Shown: positions 43,438-52,595 of the stretch, piece by piece
Layout: the number at the start of each line of letters is the position of its first letter
How positions within the stretch are numbered: the stretch's first letter is position 1
Translations under genes and position numbers: made by a program
Assembly (NCBI RefSeq): GCF_029761915.1
Contig: NZ_CP121695.1
Location: forward strand, 806,001 to 870,000
DNA from: Bradyrhizobium sp. CB1650
GTDB taxonomy: Bacteria > Pseudomonadota > Alphaproteobacteria > Rhizobiales > Xanthobacteraceae
Reading direction: 5' to 3'
Length of the DNA stretch: 64,000 nt
Notes under the pieces: generated by a model
Seen by the model: only the letters and a program-made list of their open reading frames with translations
Databases searched by the model: none
What the model was told of the DNA's origin: nothing

Positions 43438-44175
43438 TCAGCGCAAGTAGTCGTGCACGACCTTGCCCAAGCCGAGGGTCAGGTCGGCGATAATGTGGAC
43501 GCCCGACAAGACCTCGAGCACTGGCAGCTCGGCCACCGGTGCCAGCGCATGCGCGTGGAGGTCGAGCGCGGCCGGGCCGGTCCAAGCGCCTTTGACAGTA
43601 ATGTCCTCGAGATAGTACTCGACGAGCTCGCAGATGCGCGCTGTGCCGTCGACATGCGGAATGATCTTGAGGAGGAAGTTCGGCGCCGCGAGCGATGCCT
43701 TCACCGCGGCCAAATCCGAAGTCTTATGCTTGTAGCCCATTGACCCGGTGGCGATGCGCACCGGGCCGTAGTCGAGCGTGCCGACAAGCGTGTCGATCTC
43801 GATGTGTAGCGTAGGATCGGCGAGCTTCTTGGGGAAGCCCCAGAGCTCGCGGCCGCCGGCGATCGGCCCCTCGTCGTTGAGGAACATGCAGTGCGAATAG
43901 CCGCCCTGGCGGCCGCGGAACGCGACCGGGATGACTTGGCCGGTCTCGGTATAGTCGCCGAAGCCGGTCGAATCCGGCATGCGGATGAACTCGTATTTGA
44001 CGATGTCGCCGTCCGACACGAGCGGCTCCGGTACCAGCGCGCGCAGCTTCTCCGGGTCGGTGCGGTAGGTGATGATCAGATACTCGCGATTGATGAAGCG
44101 ATAGGGCCCCGGCGGATAGGCCGGGCTCGTCAATGGCATCGCAAACGCTCGCTCGCGAATGTCGCTTTCTCTCAT
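43438..44175 (-). CDS. Acetoacetate decarboxylase
   Basis: The 245-residue protein has the full family pattern: [32 protein letters not shown], and [13 protein letters not shown] containing the Schiff-base Lys. It converts acetoacetate to acetone and CO2 in the cytosol. It follows the patatin gene by 57 bases. Together with the dehydrogenase at 32519 it would dispose of 3-hydroxybutyrate/acetoacetate. A fragment of its 5' end is at 27973. Confidence 0.92.
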   Translation of the reverse strand: MRESDIRERAFAMPLTSPAYPPGPYRFINREYLIITYRTDPEKLRALVPEPLVSDGDIVKYEFIRMPDSTGFGDYTETGQVIPVAFRGRQGGYSHCMFLNDEGPIAGGRELWGFPKKLADPTLHIEIDTLVGTLDYGPVRIATGSMGYKHKTSDLAAVKASLAAPNFLLKIIPHVDGTARICELVEYYLEDITVKGAWTGPAALDLHAHALAPVAELPVLEVLSGVHIIADLTLGLGKVVHDYLR

Positions 44176-44232
44176 CGTTGAAGCTCCTGATATTGGTGGG
44201 TTGAAAGGGCGCCGCGTCTCACGGCCCGCTGC

Positions 44233-45513
44233 TCAATCGCGGTCGCCGGTAAAGTCGAAGATGGCTAACTCGTCGCCAATGCCGGCGCGCTCGAGCACCT
44301 CGGGATGGCGCAGCGTGCGGATGGTGTCGTGGTAGCCGGAACGCCAATGCTCCGCCATGGACACGCGGGAGAACTCATAGTCTTTCGAGTCGCCTTCGTA
44401 GCCTCTCGGTCGATAGATGAGGTGCACAAGGTTGTAGGCGTGGCGTTGCGCGCGCGAGGCCAGGAACTTGGCTTCCTCGCTTCGCTTGAACTCGTCCGGC
44501 AACTGATCCAGGAGCGTGGCGACGGAGTATTCCACCTTGTGCAGCAGCTTGATGAAATTCGTGAAGGCTCGCGTGCGGCTCGAGTATTGGATCTCCTTCT
44601 GGCGGGTCGCGACTTCCGCGAGGTTGCGCGGGAACTCGCCGCGCGCGCTCCAGAGATCGACCTGAAACACGAGCGCGTCAGGTAGTCGCTGGCCCGTCAC
44701 GTGCGTGTTCGTAACAAGCCACTGGAGCGGCGTGTTCGAGACGAGGCCGCCATCCCAATAGTGCTCGCCCTCGATCTCGATGGCTGGGAAGCCGGGCGGC
44801 AGCGCGCCGCTGGCCATCACATGCTCGGGTCCGATCACCTGCGTCCCGGGGTCGAAATAGACCATGTTGCCGCTGCGCACATTCACCGCGCCGAGGCTGA
44901 GACGCGTGTCACACTTGTCGGAGTTCACGCGGTCGAAGTCGACGAAGCGCTCGAGCGTGGCTCTCAGCGGTCCCGTGTCATAGTAGCTCGTCGCCTCGAT
45001 CGTGCCGGGCGGATAAAACCAGGGATTGGGAAATCGCGGCCTGAAGAAGCCGGGCGTTCCGGCGGATGCAACCACGACCGCGCTCACCTGATTACTGAAC
45101 GCGCGTGCAGCCTCGCCTCGCCCAAAGGGGCCGACGACGTCTGCGTCGAAGCCCATGGCAGGGGCGGTGATTTCCTCCCAGAACTCGCGCAGCCTGTCGA
45201 CGCGTTTCTCTGGCGCATTGCCGGCGATGATGGCGGCGTTGATGGCGCCGATCGAAATGCCGACGACCCAGTCCGGATGAAGTCCAGTCTCGGCCAAGGC
45301 CTGATAAACGCCTGCCTGGTAGGCGCCGAGCGCGCCGCCACCCTGCAACAGCAGCACGACACGATCGAAAGGGAGCCGTGCGCGCAGATTCCGGCCCTTT
45401 CCCGGTGCATGCGGTTTCGGGGCGTGCGGTCTTTCCGCGGGCGCCGTGTCGGGCACGACCTGATCGCGCAGCGCTCTCGTCGGCATGCTCTCCGAGATCG
45501 TGCTCTTGGTCAT
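44233..45513 (-). CDS. Patatin-like phospholipase
   Basis: The 426-residue protein has the oxyanion GGGALGAYQAGVYQAL, nucleophile GISIG and acid YWDGGLVSNTPLQ, the Ser-Asp dyad of patatins, plus a C-terminal domain often listed as DUF3734 (RQKEIQYSSRTRAF..). GGGAGGG precedes ATG 45513. In this neighbourhood (acetoacetate decarboxylase, hydroxybutyrate dehydrogenase) it may act on lipid or polyhydroxybutyrate stores; that link is inferred. A C-terminal fragment is at 28036. Confidence 0.9.
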   Translation of the reverse strand: MTKSTISESMPTRALRDQVVPDTAPAERPHAPKPHAPGKGRNLRARLPFDRVVLLLQGGGALGAYQAGVYQALAETGLHPDWVVGISIGAINAAIIAGNAPEKRVDRLREFWEEITAPAMGFDADVVGPFGRGEAARAFSNQVSAVVVASAGTPGFFRPRFPNPWFYPPGTIEATSYYDTGPLRATLERFVDFDRVNSDKCDTRLSLGAVNVRSGNMVYFDPGTQVIGPEHVMASGALPPGFPAIEIEGEHYWDGGLVSNTPLQWLVTNTHVTGQRLPDALVFQVDLWSARGEFPRNLAEVATRQKEIQYSSRTRAFTNFIKLLHKVEYSVATLLDQLPDEFKRSEEAKFLASRAQRHAYNLVHLIYRPRGYEGDSKDYEFSRVSMAEHWRSGYHDTIRTLRHPEVLERAGIGDELAIFDFTGDRD

Positions 45514-45891
45514 GTTGACCCTCCCATGTCGATGAAACTGGAGATTCTTAGATGACCGGCGATCCTTAATGGTGTTCGAAAAGTGGGTTCAAATGCTGCG
45601 TGAGAAAAATGTCCAGTGGCCTCCTGCTGGCCCCCTTCGGTCTCGACATCAACATAACATGCCGCGCGGCTTTCTCAGAGGGCGTTGACTGGTCAGCCAC
45701 ACTGATCGATTTGTGAAAGGCGCCCCAACGGCTCATTCCCGAGTTGGGTCTCGCGTCACGAACATCGCCGGTCCACACGGTGCCGCCCACCCTTACTAGA
45801 AAAGGCTCCTTCGAGCACGGACTTAGCCGTTCACCTCAATGCCAGCGCATGCCGACCGAAACGATTTGGAGCGCCTTACAAAGCGCCCGCC
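45514..45891. other. Intergenic gap, no gene recognised
   Basis: This 378-base stretch lies between patatin (start) and the adenylate cyclase (stop). Short frames on both strands lack ribosome sites and recognisable domains. It should contain the patatin promoter. Confidence 0.4.
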
Positions 45892-47709
45892 CTACTCCAG
45901 CATTCCAGCCTTGCGCATTCCTTCGATAAACATCTCCGCGTCTTCCGAACGCTGAAATGGAACCCAACTCTTCAGCTGTGAAATTCGCAAATCCGGGTCA
46001 ACATTTTGTAGTCGCTTGACCATTGAATACGCTTCGTCGGTTCGATTCAGTACGGAATAGGCAACTGTCGCGAACCTGAGCGCAGATGGGAAAGATGCGC
46101 GACGTGTAAGCGCCTTGCTGATCCACTCCAATGCTTCTACCGGTCTGTGAAGAAAAAGCAGCGCGATGCCCATGGCTGTTTCCGCCTGATGTATCTCAGG
46201 ATCGATTGGATTGAGACGCATTGTGTGGCTGACCTCGGCCAGAGCCCGTTCGTGCTCTCCGAGATAGATGCTCGTCCAGCACCGCGCTTGCCACGCCCGA
46301 AACAGGTTCGGATTTACCGACAGCGCTTGGTCGACAAGGGTATCGGCAGTTTGCGCATCACGTGCGGCAAAGCCAAAAAACTGCGCCGCACAAGCCAGGG
46401 CTACGGCGTCGTCCTGACCAAACTCTACGGCAAGTAAAGCAAATTGCCTCCCCAGAGCCAGTTGCTCGGCATCATTTCTCGCCCAACCGATGCTGTGCCG
46501 GAGACGGTAGCATTCTGACGCCAATCCATATGCTGCCGCAAATGACGGGTCCAGATCGATCGCCTGCTTGAAGTGCTGCAATGCCTCCGCATTGCTGTCA
46601 GGAGTCATCAGCTGCAATCGGGAGATGCCGCGATAATAGTAGTTGCAAGCATCGAGACTCTGGGTTGGCTTTCGGACAGACCTTTCGATTTCTGCTTGTT
46701 GAAGCTTCGGGGCGATCGCTCCGACCAACTTCTTGGTTACCTGATCCTGCAGTTCAAAGATGTCGTCAAGCGCACCATCGAACTTCTCTGCCCACAAATG
46801 CGCTCCGGTAGCCGCTTCGATCAACTGGCCCGTAATGCGCACGCGCCCACCCACTTTTCTTACGCTACCTTCCAGGACATAACGTACGCCAAGCTCCAGA
46901 CCGACTTTCTTGATGTCGACCGGCTTGCCTTTGTAGGTGAACGAGGAATTGCGAGCGATTACAAATAGAGATTTGAACCTCGACAGCGCGGTGATGATGT
47001 CTTCCACAATGCCGTCGGCGAAGTATTCCTGCTCTGCGTCCCGGCTCATATTTTGGAAAGGCAGGACTGCGATGGACGGCTTGTCCGGGAGGGTGAGTAT
47101 TGGGTCCGTCTGAACACGATCTTTCGGTGCTGCGATCCCCCGATCTGGCACCCCCCTGACGCGCCAGGCGCGCATCGGTTCGACAATGTTTTTGAGCGTT
47201 TGTTCGCCGATGTCATCGAAGACGACCTCGAGCTTGCCGCGCACTTGACGTTGGGCATCGTCCGAGATGCATACCCCTCCAGGTTTCGCGACGCCTTCCA
47301 GCCGCGCGGCGATGTTCACGCCGTCGCCGAATATGTCATTGTCGTCGATAATGATGTCTCCGACGTGCACGCCAATCCGGAATTCGATCCTCATATGCTG
47401 CGGAACGTCGTTATTGTGCTTGAGCATGCCGCTCTGGACCTCAAGCGCACATCGCACGGCATCCACAACACTCGCAAACTCGACAAGTAGACCGTCACCC
47501 GTAGTCTTGACGATGCGGCCGCCATATGCAGCCACTGTGGGATCGATCACTACCTGCCTGGCATCCTTTAGATCTGCAAGCGTGCGCTCTTCGTCGCGGC
47601 CCATCAGATGGCTATAGCCGGCGACGTCCGCCGCCAGCACAGCCGCCAACCGTCGCTGCACTCGCACGCCGCTCAATTCGTTCCCCGATCTAGCTGGTTT
47701 TCGAAGCAC
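45892..47709 (-). CDS. Class III adenylate cyclase fused to TolB-like and TPR domains
   Basis: The 605-residue protein has a cyclase domain (about 15-190) with both metal Asp residues (LAADVAGYS; TTGDGLLVEF) and the N/R pair in FGDGVNIAARLE. A TolB-N-like region follows (PSIAVLPFQNMS..FADGIVEDIITALSRF), then at least five TPR-like helices (about 345-590). It probably makes cAMP in response to a signal passed by the TPR part. It starts 37 bases inside the upstream leader ORF. The TolB/TPR half closely matches the divergent regulator at 48928. Confidence 0.92.
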   Translation of the reverse strand: MLRKPARSGNELSGVRVQRRLAAVLAADVAGYSHLMGRDEERTLADLKDARQVVIDPTVAAYGGRIVKTTGDGLLVEFASVVDAVRCALEVQSGMLKHNNDVPQHMRIEFRIGVHVGDIIIDDNDIFGDGVNIAARLEGVAKPGGVCISDDAQRQVRGKLEVVFDDIGEQTLKNIVEPMRAWRVRGVPDRGIAAPKDRVQTDPILTLPDKPSIAVLPFQNMSRDAEQEYFADGIVEDIITALSRFKSLFVIARNSSFTYKGKPVDIKKVGLELGVRYVLEGSVRKVGGRVRITGQLIEAATGAHLWAEKFDGALDDIFELQDQVTKKLVGAIAPKLQQAEIERSVRKPTQSLDACNYYYRGISRLQLMTPDSNAEALQHFKQAIDLDPSFAAAYGLASECYRLRHSIGWARNDAEQLALGRQFALLAVEFGQDDAVALACAAQFFGFAARDAQTADTLVDQALSVNPNLFRAWQARCWTSIYLGEHERALAEVSHTMRLNPIDPEIHQAETAMGIALLFLHRPVEALEWISKALTRRASFPSALRFATVAYSVLNRTDEAYSMVKRLQNVDPDLRISQLKSWVPFQRSEDAEMFIEGMRKAGMLE

Positions 47710-47942
47710 ACCCGGTAGGCGCTTTGCGGGACTGACTTTCCGCGAAGGATTGGCGCTCGAACCGGTGCACTCGCCTCACTAATGTCTTCGCTATTGGAGG
47801 CGGCCGCAGCGGCAAATCCAATTTCCTCGCCGTCCGCGGAAGTGAGGCGCAGAGCCAGTGAAGGTCCGTACATCAAGGCGGATGCGACGATCCGCCGTCG
47901 CGGTGCGACTGCAGCGTGACTGGCGAAGTTCTTCGCGGCCAT
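47673..47942 (-). CDS. Small Tat-like leader protein upstream of the cyclase
   Basis: This 89-residue ORF has GGAGG six bases before ATG 47942. It encodes AVAPRRRIVASALMYGPSLALRLTSADGEEIGF, matching the leader at 26283 (APRRRFVATAIIYGLSLAVRFTSATGEQVEI). It overlaps the cyclase start by 37 bases, so it may be translationally coupled. It lies downstream of AraC and module S6. Confidence 0.6.
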   Translation of the reverse strand: MAAKNFASHAAVAPRRRIVASALMYGPSLALRLTSADGEEIGFAAAAASNSEDISEASAPVRAPILRGKSVPQSAYRVCFENQLDRGTN

Positions 47943-48003
47943 TGTTCGCCTCCATCCGCTATAGCGCGCCGTGTTGCTTTAGGGATTGGAGCCGCAACCG
48001 CCC

Positions 48004-48034
48004 AGAGCGATTTCCATACCTGCAGAGCGATTGC
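48004..48034 (-). repeat. Direct-repeat module S6
   Basis: On the minus strand GCAATCGCTCT (48034-48024) and GAAATCGCTCT (48014-48004) repeat with 20-bp period, directly after the AraC stop and 62 bases before the leader ORF start. This is the only copy following an uninterrupted AraC gene. Confidence 0.72.
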
Positions 48035-48036
48035 TG

Positions 48037-48690
48037 TTACCTCATGCGTCGTCGCCAATCCCTTGGTGTTTCGCCGGTCAGCTTCCTGAAGGCGGCGGCG
48101 AACGCGGCCTGGGAAGAATAGCCGAGCGCGACCGCGATAGAGATGACTGACGCGTCGGTGTCGCGCAGCATGTTTTTGGCCTCCCGGAGCCTTTGCTGGC
48201 GGCGCCAGGCATGTGGGGAAAGTCCGGTGCTTTCCTTGAAGGCGCGGCAGAAGTGGAATCGCGAAAGACCGGCATCAGACGCGAGCGCCGCGAGCGATAC
48301 GTCCGTGTCGCTATCCGAACCCAGGCGCGCAATGGCGCGGCGTAGTACCGTCGGCGAGAGGCCGCCCCGGCTCGGCTGGAAAGTGGACGGCGTGCCGACA
48401 TGCGCCGCGAGCAGGTGCTTGGCCAGGAAATCCATCAGCTGACACCTGAACAGTGTATCCAGGGCACCATTGTCGTCCATGGCGTCGGCCGCGACGTGCA
48501 GCGGGTCATGCTTCCAGTGGGCGATTCCGGCGCCGGAGGAGTCCAAAGCCATGTGAAATGGCGTGGTCTCGAGCACCCGCGCCATTTCCGCACTGGCGTG
48601 AAGGTGCTCGGCATTGACCGGAGCGACTTGGCACGCCTCAGGCGCAACTGACGCGTCCTCAAAGGAATCGGGCAAGATATGCTTGTTCAT
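48037..48690 (-). CDS. AraC-family regulator with a deleted sensor domain
   Basis: The 217-residue protein matches the AraC protein at 24224 over its first ~70 residues and the whole C-terminal double helix-turn-helix (DTDVSLAALASDAGLSRFHFCRAFKES to ETPRDWRRRMR). About 100 residues of the cupin-like sensor are missing in frame (DPLHVAADAMDDNGALDTLF). GAGG precedes ATG 48690. It could act constitutively on sites such as S6 just downstream. Probably co-directional with the leader ORF and cyclase. Confidence 0.85.
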   Translation of the reverse strand: MNKHILPDSFEDASVAPEACQVAPVNAEHLHASAEMARVLETTPFHMALDSSGAGIAHWKHDPLHVAADAMDDNGALDTLFRCQLMDFLAKHLLAAHVGTPSTFQPSRGGLSPTVLRRAIARLGSDSDTDVSLAALASDAGLSRFHFCRAFKESTGLSPHAWRRQQRLREAKNMLRDTDASVISIAVALGYSSQAAFAAAFRKLTGETPRDWRRRMR

Positions 48691-48927
48691 GAACGTGTCC
48701 TCGGGTTGGGGAGGCGATGCAGGTGGCGGCCCCGTGACCCGGCGCGCCAAATTTGCTGGGCGGGGTGCGAACGTCAGTAAGGTGGGTGAAGGCGGGCCGA
48801 CCATTTCTCGAAGCGGGCTTGTTCCCGAACGGTGCGAAAATGTGTACTGTTTCCAGGGGAAAGACCTTGCAGCCGGCCCGAATTGCGATTGAGTTTTCCT
48901 TGGCTTCTTGTCCAAGAAGGAACAAAA

Positions 48928-50598
48928 GTGCCGTTCCTGTTCGAAGATTATCGCCTTGATCCCGACCGGCGCGAGCTCAAGCGAGGCTCCGAACTCATCC
49001 CCGTCGGACCGAAGGTGTTCGACCTGCTCCTCTTCCTGGTCCGACACCGCGAAAAGGTCGTGACAAGAGACGATCTTCTGAAGGCTGTGTGGGAGGGACG
49101 GATCGTGTCCGAATCCACGCTGACCAGCCACGTCAATGCCGTGCGGAAGGCAATCGGGGATACCGGCAAGGAGCAACGCCTGATCCGGACGTTTTCTCGG
49201 AGAGGCCTCCTGTTTGTTGGCCAGATCACCGAGGAGGAATCGCCAGCGCGAGCCTCAGTCACAGACCCAGGTACGGACCTTGGCGTTCGACGTGAAACGT
49301 ATATTCAGGAGCCAATGAGGGCCTTTGAGGTCGATGCGCCCACTGGAACGCAGGAGGCAGCGCCCATTCTTGCTGCCGAGGCCGAGAGCCCGCCTCCGGA
49401 CAGGCCTTCCATTGCGGTGCTTCCGTTCCAGAACATGTCCGGTGACGTCGAACAGGAATACTTCGCGGACGGAATGGCCGAGGACATCATCACGGCGCTG
49501 TCCCGTTTCAAGGCGCCGTTCGTCATCGCCCGAAACTCCAGCTTCACCTACAAGTCGCGCGCCGTGGACGTGAAGCAGGTAGGGCGCGAGCTCGGGGTTC
49601 GCTACGTGTTGGAAGGGAGCGTTCGCAAAGCGGCAAACCGGGTGCGCATTACGGGACAACTCGTCGATGCCGCCACTGGATCACACATTTGGGCCGATCG
49701 GTTCGATGGCGAACTCGGCGACATATTCGATTTGCAGGACCAAGTGACCGAGAGCGTTGTCGGGGCGATCGCGCCTGCGGTGGAGAAAGCTGAGATCGAT
49801 CGCGCCAAACGCAAGCCGACTGCCAGTCTCGACGCCTATGCCCTTTATTTGCGCGGTCTGGCCCGGCTTCATCAGTTTGGCAACCGGCAAGCGAACGACG
49901 AGGCATTGCTTCTGTTTAACCGCGCTATCGAGCTCGACCCGGAATTTGCGACCGCCTACGGTCGTGCAGCCTTTTGCTACCTCATTGCCAAGATCAATGG
50001 GTGGATTCCGGACACGGCGAACGCGATCGCCGAAGTGAAGAAGCTCACCCAGCGGGCAGTCGAGGTGGGCAAGGACGACGCGATCGCGCTCTCAGCCGGA
50101 GGGAATGCGTTGGCGTTTGTCGTTGGGGATCTCGGGGTAGGTGCCGGCTTAGTTGATCGTGCGCTCGCGCTCAATTCTAATCTGGCCGAGGCATGGAATT
50201 TCGGCGGCTGGGTAAAACTCTGGCTCGGCGAGCCGAAAGCAGCCATCGAGCGCTTCGCTCGTGCCATTCGCCTGAGCCCACTCGATCCGTGGCTGATGGG
50301 CATGCGGGCCGGGACCGCGTATGCCCATTTCTTTTCGGAGCGTTATGACGAAGCGGCATCGTGGGCTGCAATGGCATTGCAGTGCAGCCCGGACTATCGA
50401 CCTGGATTACGGATCAAGGCCGCAAGCAACGCGATGGCCGGCCGGCAGGAGCAAGCACACAGGGCAGTAGCTCGGCTGAGAGAACTCAGCCCCACGCTGC
50501 GCCTTTCCAATCTCAAAGACGTGCTTGGCCCTTATCAACGCGCCGAGGACGTCGCGCGATATGAAGAAGGATTGCGGCAAGCAGGGCTGCCCGAATGA
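48928..50598 (+). CDS. Winged-helix (OmpR/CadC-type) regulator with TolB-like and TPR domains
   Basis: The 556-residue protein has an N-terminal winged helix (FEDYRLDPDRRELKRGSELIPVGPKVFDLLLFLV..SESTLTSHVNAVRKAIGD; about 1-98), a linker, then PSIAVLPFQNMSGDVEQEYFADGMAEDIITALSRF and TPR repeats to the end. GTG 48928 has AGAAGGA upstream. No transmembrane helix is seen, unlike CadC. Its C-terminal two-thirds are paralogous to the cyclase at 45892, with a different N-terminal output domain. Divergent from AraC. Confidence 0.9.
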   Translation: MPFLFEDYRLDPDRRELKRGSELIPVGPKVFDLLLFLVRHREKVVTRDDLLKAVWEGRIVSESTLTSHVNAVRKAIGDTGKEQRLIRTFSRRGLLFVGQITEEESPARASVTDPGTDLGVRRETYIQEPMRAFEVDAPTGTQEAAPILAAEAESPPPDRPSIAVLPFQNMSGDVEQEYFADGMAEDIITALSRFKAPFVIARNSSFTYKSRAVDVKQVGRELGVRYVLEGSVRKAANRVRITGQLVDAATGSHIWADRFDGELGDIFDLQDQVTESVVGAIAPAVEKAEIDRAKRKPTASLDAYALYLRGLARLHQFGNRQANDEALLLFNRAIELDPEFATAYGRAAFCYLIAKINGWIPDTANAIAEVKKLTQRAVEVGKDDAIALSAGGNALAFVVGDLGVGAGLVDRALALNSNLAEAWNFGGWVKLWLGEPKAAIERFARAIRLSPLDPWLMGMRAGTAYAHFFSERYDEAASWAAMALQCSPDYRPGLRIKAASNAMAGRQEQAHRAVARLRELSPTLRLSNLKDVLGPYQRAEDVARYEEGLRQAGLPE

Positions 50599-50633
50599 CC
50601 ATCCCAGCCAAGATGCCCGCTTATGGCAGATTG

Positions 50634-52181
50634 TGTTGCAAAAGTCGCTGTAACCGACGGATGCCCCGTCGGCCATTCGGCAAAGTGGACCGGCTTGATC
50701 CGCCGACCCTGACGCTCTCTACGCAACTCTTACGCTACGCGATGCACAGAGCGTGAGCGGGCGGAGGTCGTGCAGCGAGCGACGCGAGGCGCCTCAGGTT
50801 TTGCGCGATGGCAGCCAGAACAAATTCGTCCTGTGCGCCTCGTGGTCCACGCAGTCGAAGCCGACCGAGCCTGAGAATGCGCTTCAGGTGTGCAAACCGC
50901 ATCTCGATCTTCTTCCGCTCACGTCGCGACGTCTCGTAGCCCTCGGTGCCAACAAACGACCGGGCGACGTCTCGGGCGTGCTCATGGATGTCGCGCGGGA
51001 TCTTGCGCGATGGCTCCTTTGGGCAGCACTGCGGTTTGAGAGGGCATACATCGCAGTCGAGCTTACTCGCACGATACAGAAGCGTCTTGCCCTCGTGCAC
51101 GGTGCCGCTCGTTCCGAGCTGCTTTCCGCTGGGGCAGTGGTAGACGTCGCTGGTCGGATCATATCGAAAGTCGCTGCGCGAGAAGGTGCCGTCATCCCGC
51201 TTCGACTTGTCGAACACGGGGATATGTGGCGCGATGCCCTTCTCCTCGACCAGCCAGTTCAGCATCGGAGCCGCCCCGTAGGCGGTATCCCCGACAAGCC
51301 GCTCCGGCTTGAGACCAAAGCGCTCCTCCGTCCGCTCGATCATGGTCTTCGCCGCGCCGACCTCGGCCTGGCGAATGGCACGGGTAGCTTCGACATCGAG
51401 GATGACGCCGAACTTCACGTCGATGAGATAGTTGTCGGAGTAGGCGAAGAATGCCGCTCCCTTGTGAGCGCCGGTCCACTGGGCCGCAGGATCGGAGGGC
51501 GAAACGAACTTCGGGATAACGTCGCTGGCGGCGCCCCACGCGGTATCGTCGAGGGTCGCCAGATACTCCTTCACCGCGCGGCTTGACCTCGCCGGATCAC
51601 GGTCCCTGCGCCAATCCTGACCTGCGATCGAGCGCTGCTTGTTGGCGTCAGCCGCAATCAGGCTCGCATCGACTGCAAAGCCTTCGCCACCAACCAGACC
51701 GACCGCAATGCACGCCTCGACGACACGTTCAAACACACGACGAAAAACATCTCCCTCGCGAAAACGCTCAGTGCGGGCACGCGAGAACGCCGAATGATCC
51801 GGCACGGCATCCTCGATGCCGAGTTTGCAGAACCACCGATAAGCGAGGTTCACCTGCACTTCACGGCAGAGCAGCCGCTCCGAGCGGATCGCGAAGACAT
51901 ACCCTACGATCAGCATCCGGATCATCAGCTCCGGATCGATCGACGGGCGACCCATGGACGAATAATGAGGCGCAAGTTCGCTGCGAAGCCAGGACAGATC
52001 GAGAGCAGTGTTGATCTTCCGCACCAGATGATCTTCGGGGACCGCGTCGCTGAGATGAAACTCGTAGAACAGTTGACCTTGGTCACTCTTCAGACGGCCC
52101 ATCATGGATCGACCTCGTCGCGATTCGCGTCAACACAACAGAATCACGCTTGCTGGCCCGTCTCAACTGACTTTTGCAACA
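50634..52181. mobile_element. IS1182-family insertion sequence
   Basis: Perfect 13-bp terminal inverted repeats TGTTGCAAAAGTC (50634-50646) and GACTTTTGCAACA (52169-52181) bound a 1,548-bp element with one transposase. No clear target-site duplication is visible in the flanks. It sits between the winged-helix gene and the debris before att site B. Confidence 0.88.
50735..52105 (-). CDS. IS1182-family DDE transposase
   Basis: The 456-residue protein has the N-terminal MGRLKSDQGQLFYEF..DAVPEDHLVRKI, the DUF772-like PSIDPELMIRMLIVGYVFAIRSERLL, first Asp in GFAVDASLIAADANKQ, second Asp in LVGDTAYGAAPMLNWL and a C-terminal ETSRRERKKIEMRFAHLKRIL Glu motif. It appears intact. Confidence 0.93.
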   Translation of the reverse strand: MMGRLKSDQGQLFYEFHLSDAVPEDHLVRKINTALDLSWLRSELAPHYSSMGRPSIDPELMIRMLIVGYVFAIRSERLLCREVQVNLAYRWFCKLGIEDAVPDHSAFSRARTERFREGDVFRRVFERVVEACIAVGLVGGEGFAVDASLIAADANKQRSIAGQDWRRDRDPARSSRAVKEYLATLDDTAWGAASDVIPKFVSPSDPAAQWTGAHKGAAFFAYSDNYLIDVKFGVILDVEATRAIRQAEVGAAKTMIERTEERFGLKPERLVGDTAYGAAPMLNWLVEEKGIAPHIPVFDKSKRDDGTFSRSDFRYDPTSDVYHCPSGKQLGTSGTVHEGKTLLYRASKLDCDVCPLKPQCCPKEPSRKIPRDIHEHARDVARSFVGTEGYETSRRERKKIEMRFAHLKRILRLGRLRLRGPRGAQDEFVLAAIAQNLRRLASLAARPPPAHALCIA

Positions 52182-52281
52182 ATATCGGCACGAAACGGAC
52201 AGCGCGGATTCCGCTCTCGTCTTGGGAAGAGCGCCTTGCCGCGTATGCTGAGTTTCGGCCGGTCGCCGAGAACTGTTATGC

Positions 52282-52374
52282 ATGCACCGCGCCAACGAAA
52301 TCCACGACACCGTGCTGCACACCATCGAGGAAGAACTCGATCTGGAGGAGATTACCGCACAGCGATTCCTGTGA
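52282..52374 (+). pseudogene. Possible Na+/H+ antiporter C-terminal fragment
   Basis: The short frame HRANEIHDTVLHTIEEELDLEEI resembles the cytoplasmic C-terminal end of CPA1 antiporters. Nothing upstream matches, as the region begins at the IS end. Confidence 0.4.
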
Positions 52375-52595
52375 CAGCCGCAGGAATGGGCCGGGTCGTC
52401 GCTATCCACTATCCCTTTTAGCAACCGTGCCCTCAAAAGAGCTGCGTTCGCGGTCGCGTCGCAAGGGGCCGGTGCGGGAAAGACTCGCGCAGGAAGCCGC
52501 GACGATAGGTGCTCTAGATGGTGCTCGGGGGTGAGAGGGCTATCGTCCTAAGCCTTTGATTCCAGAAAAACGATATTACAACCCAAACGGGAATT

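Larger units (their letters stand above)
13966..52595. mobile_element. 38.6-kb genomic island unit bounded by tRNA-Ser att repeats
   Basis: The two 142-bp att copies lie in the same orientation exactly 38,630 bp apart. The segment starts with core plus right arm (P'-like) and ends at the second core, but no integrase or left-arm repeats are present just left of 52596; that end carries an IS1182-family element and gene debris instead. It is best read as an island that has lost its own integrase and sits in tandem with the integrase-bearing unit to the left. Boundaries are seen directly; mobility is inferred. Confidence 0.6.

Noticed and set aside
21331..48034. CRISPR-like array from the GCAATCGCTCT repeats
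   Set aside because: Each site has only two short copies at fixed 20-bp period, dispersed over 27 kb, with no spacers or cas genes.
50634..52181. Target-site duplication of the IS1182 element
   Set aside because: Flanks (gattg on the left, atatc on the right) do not match, so none is claimed.
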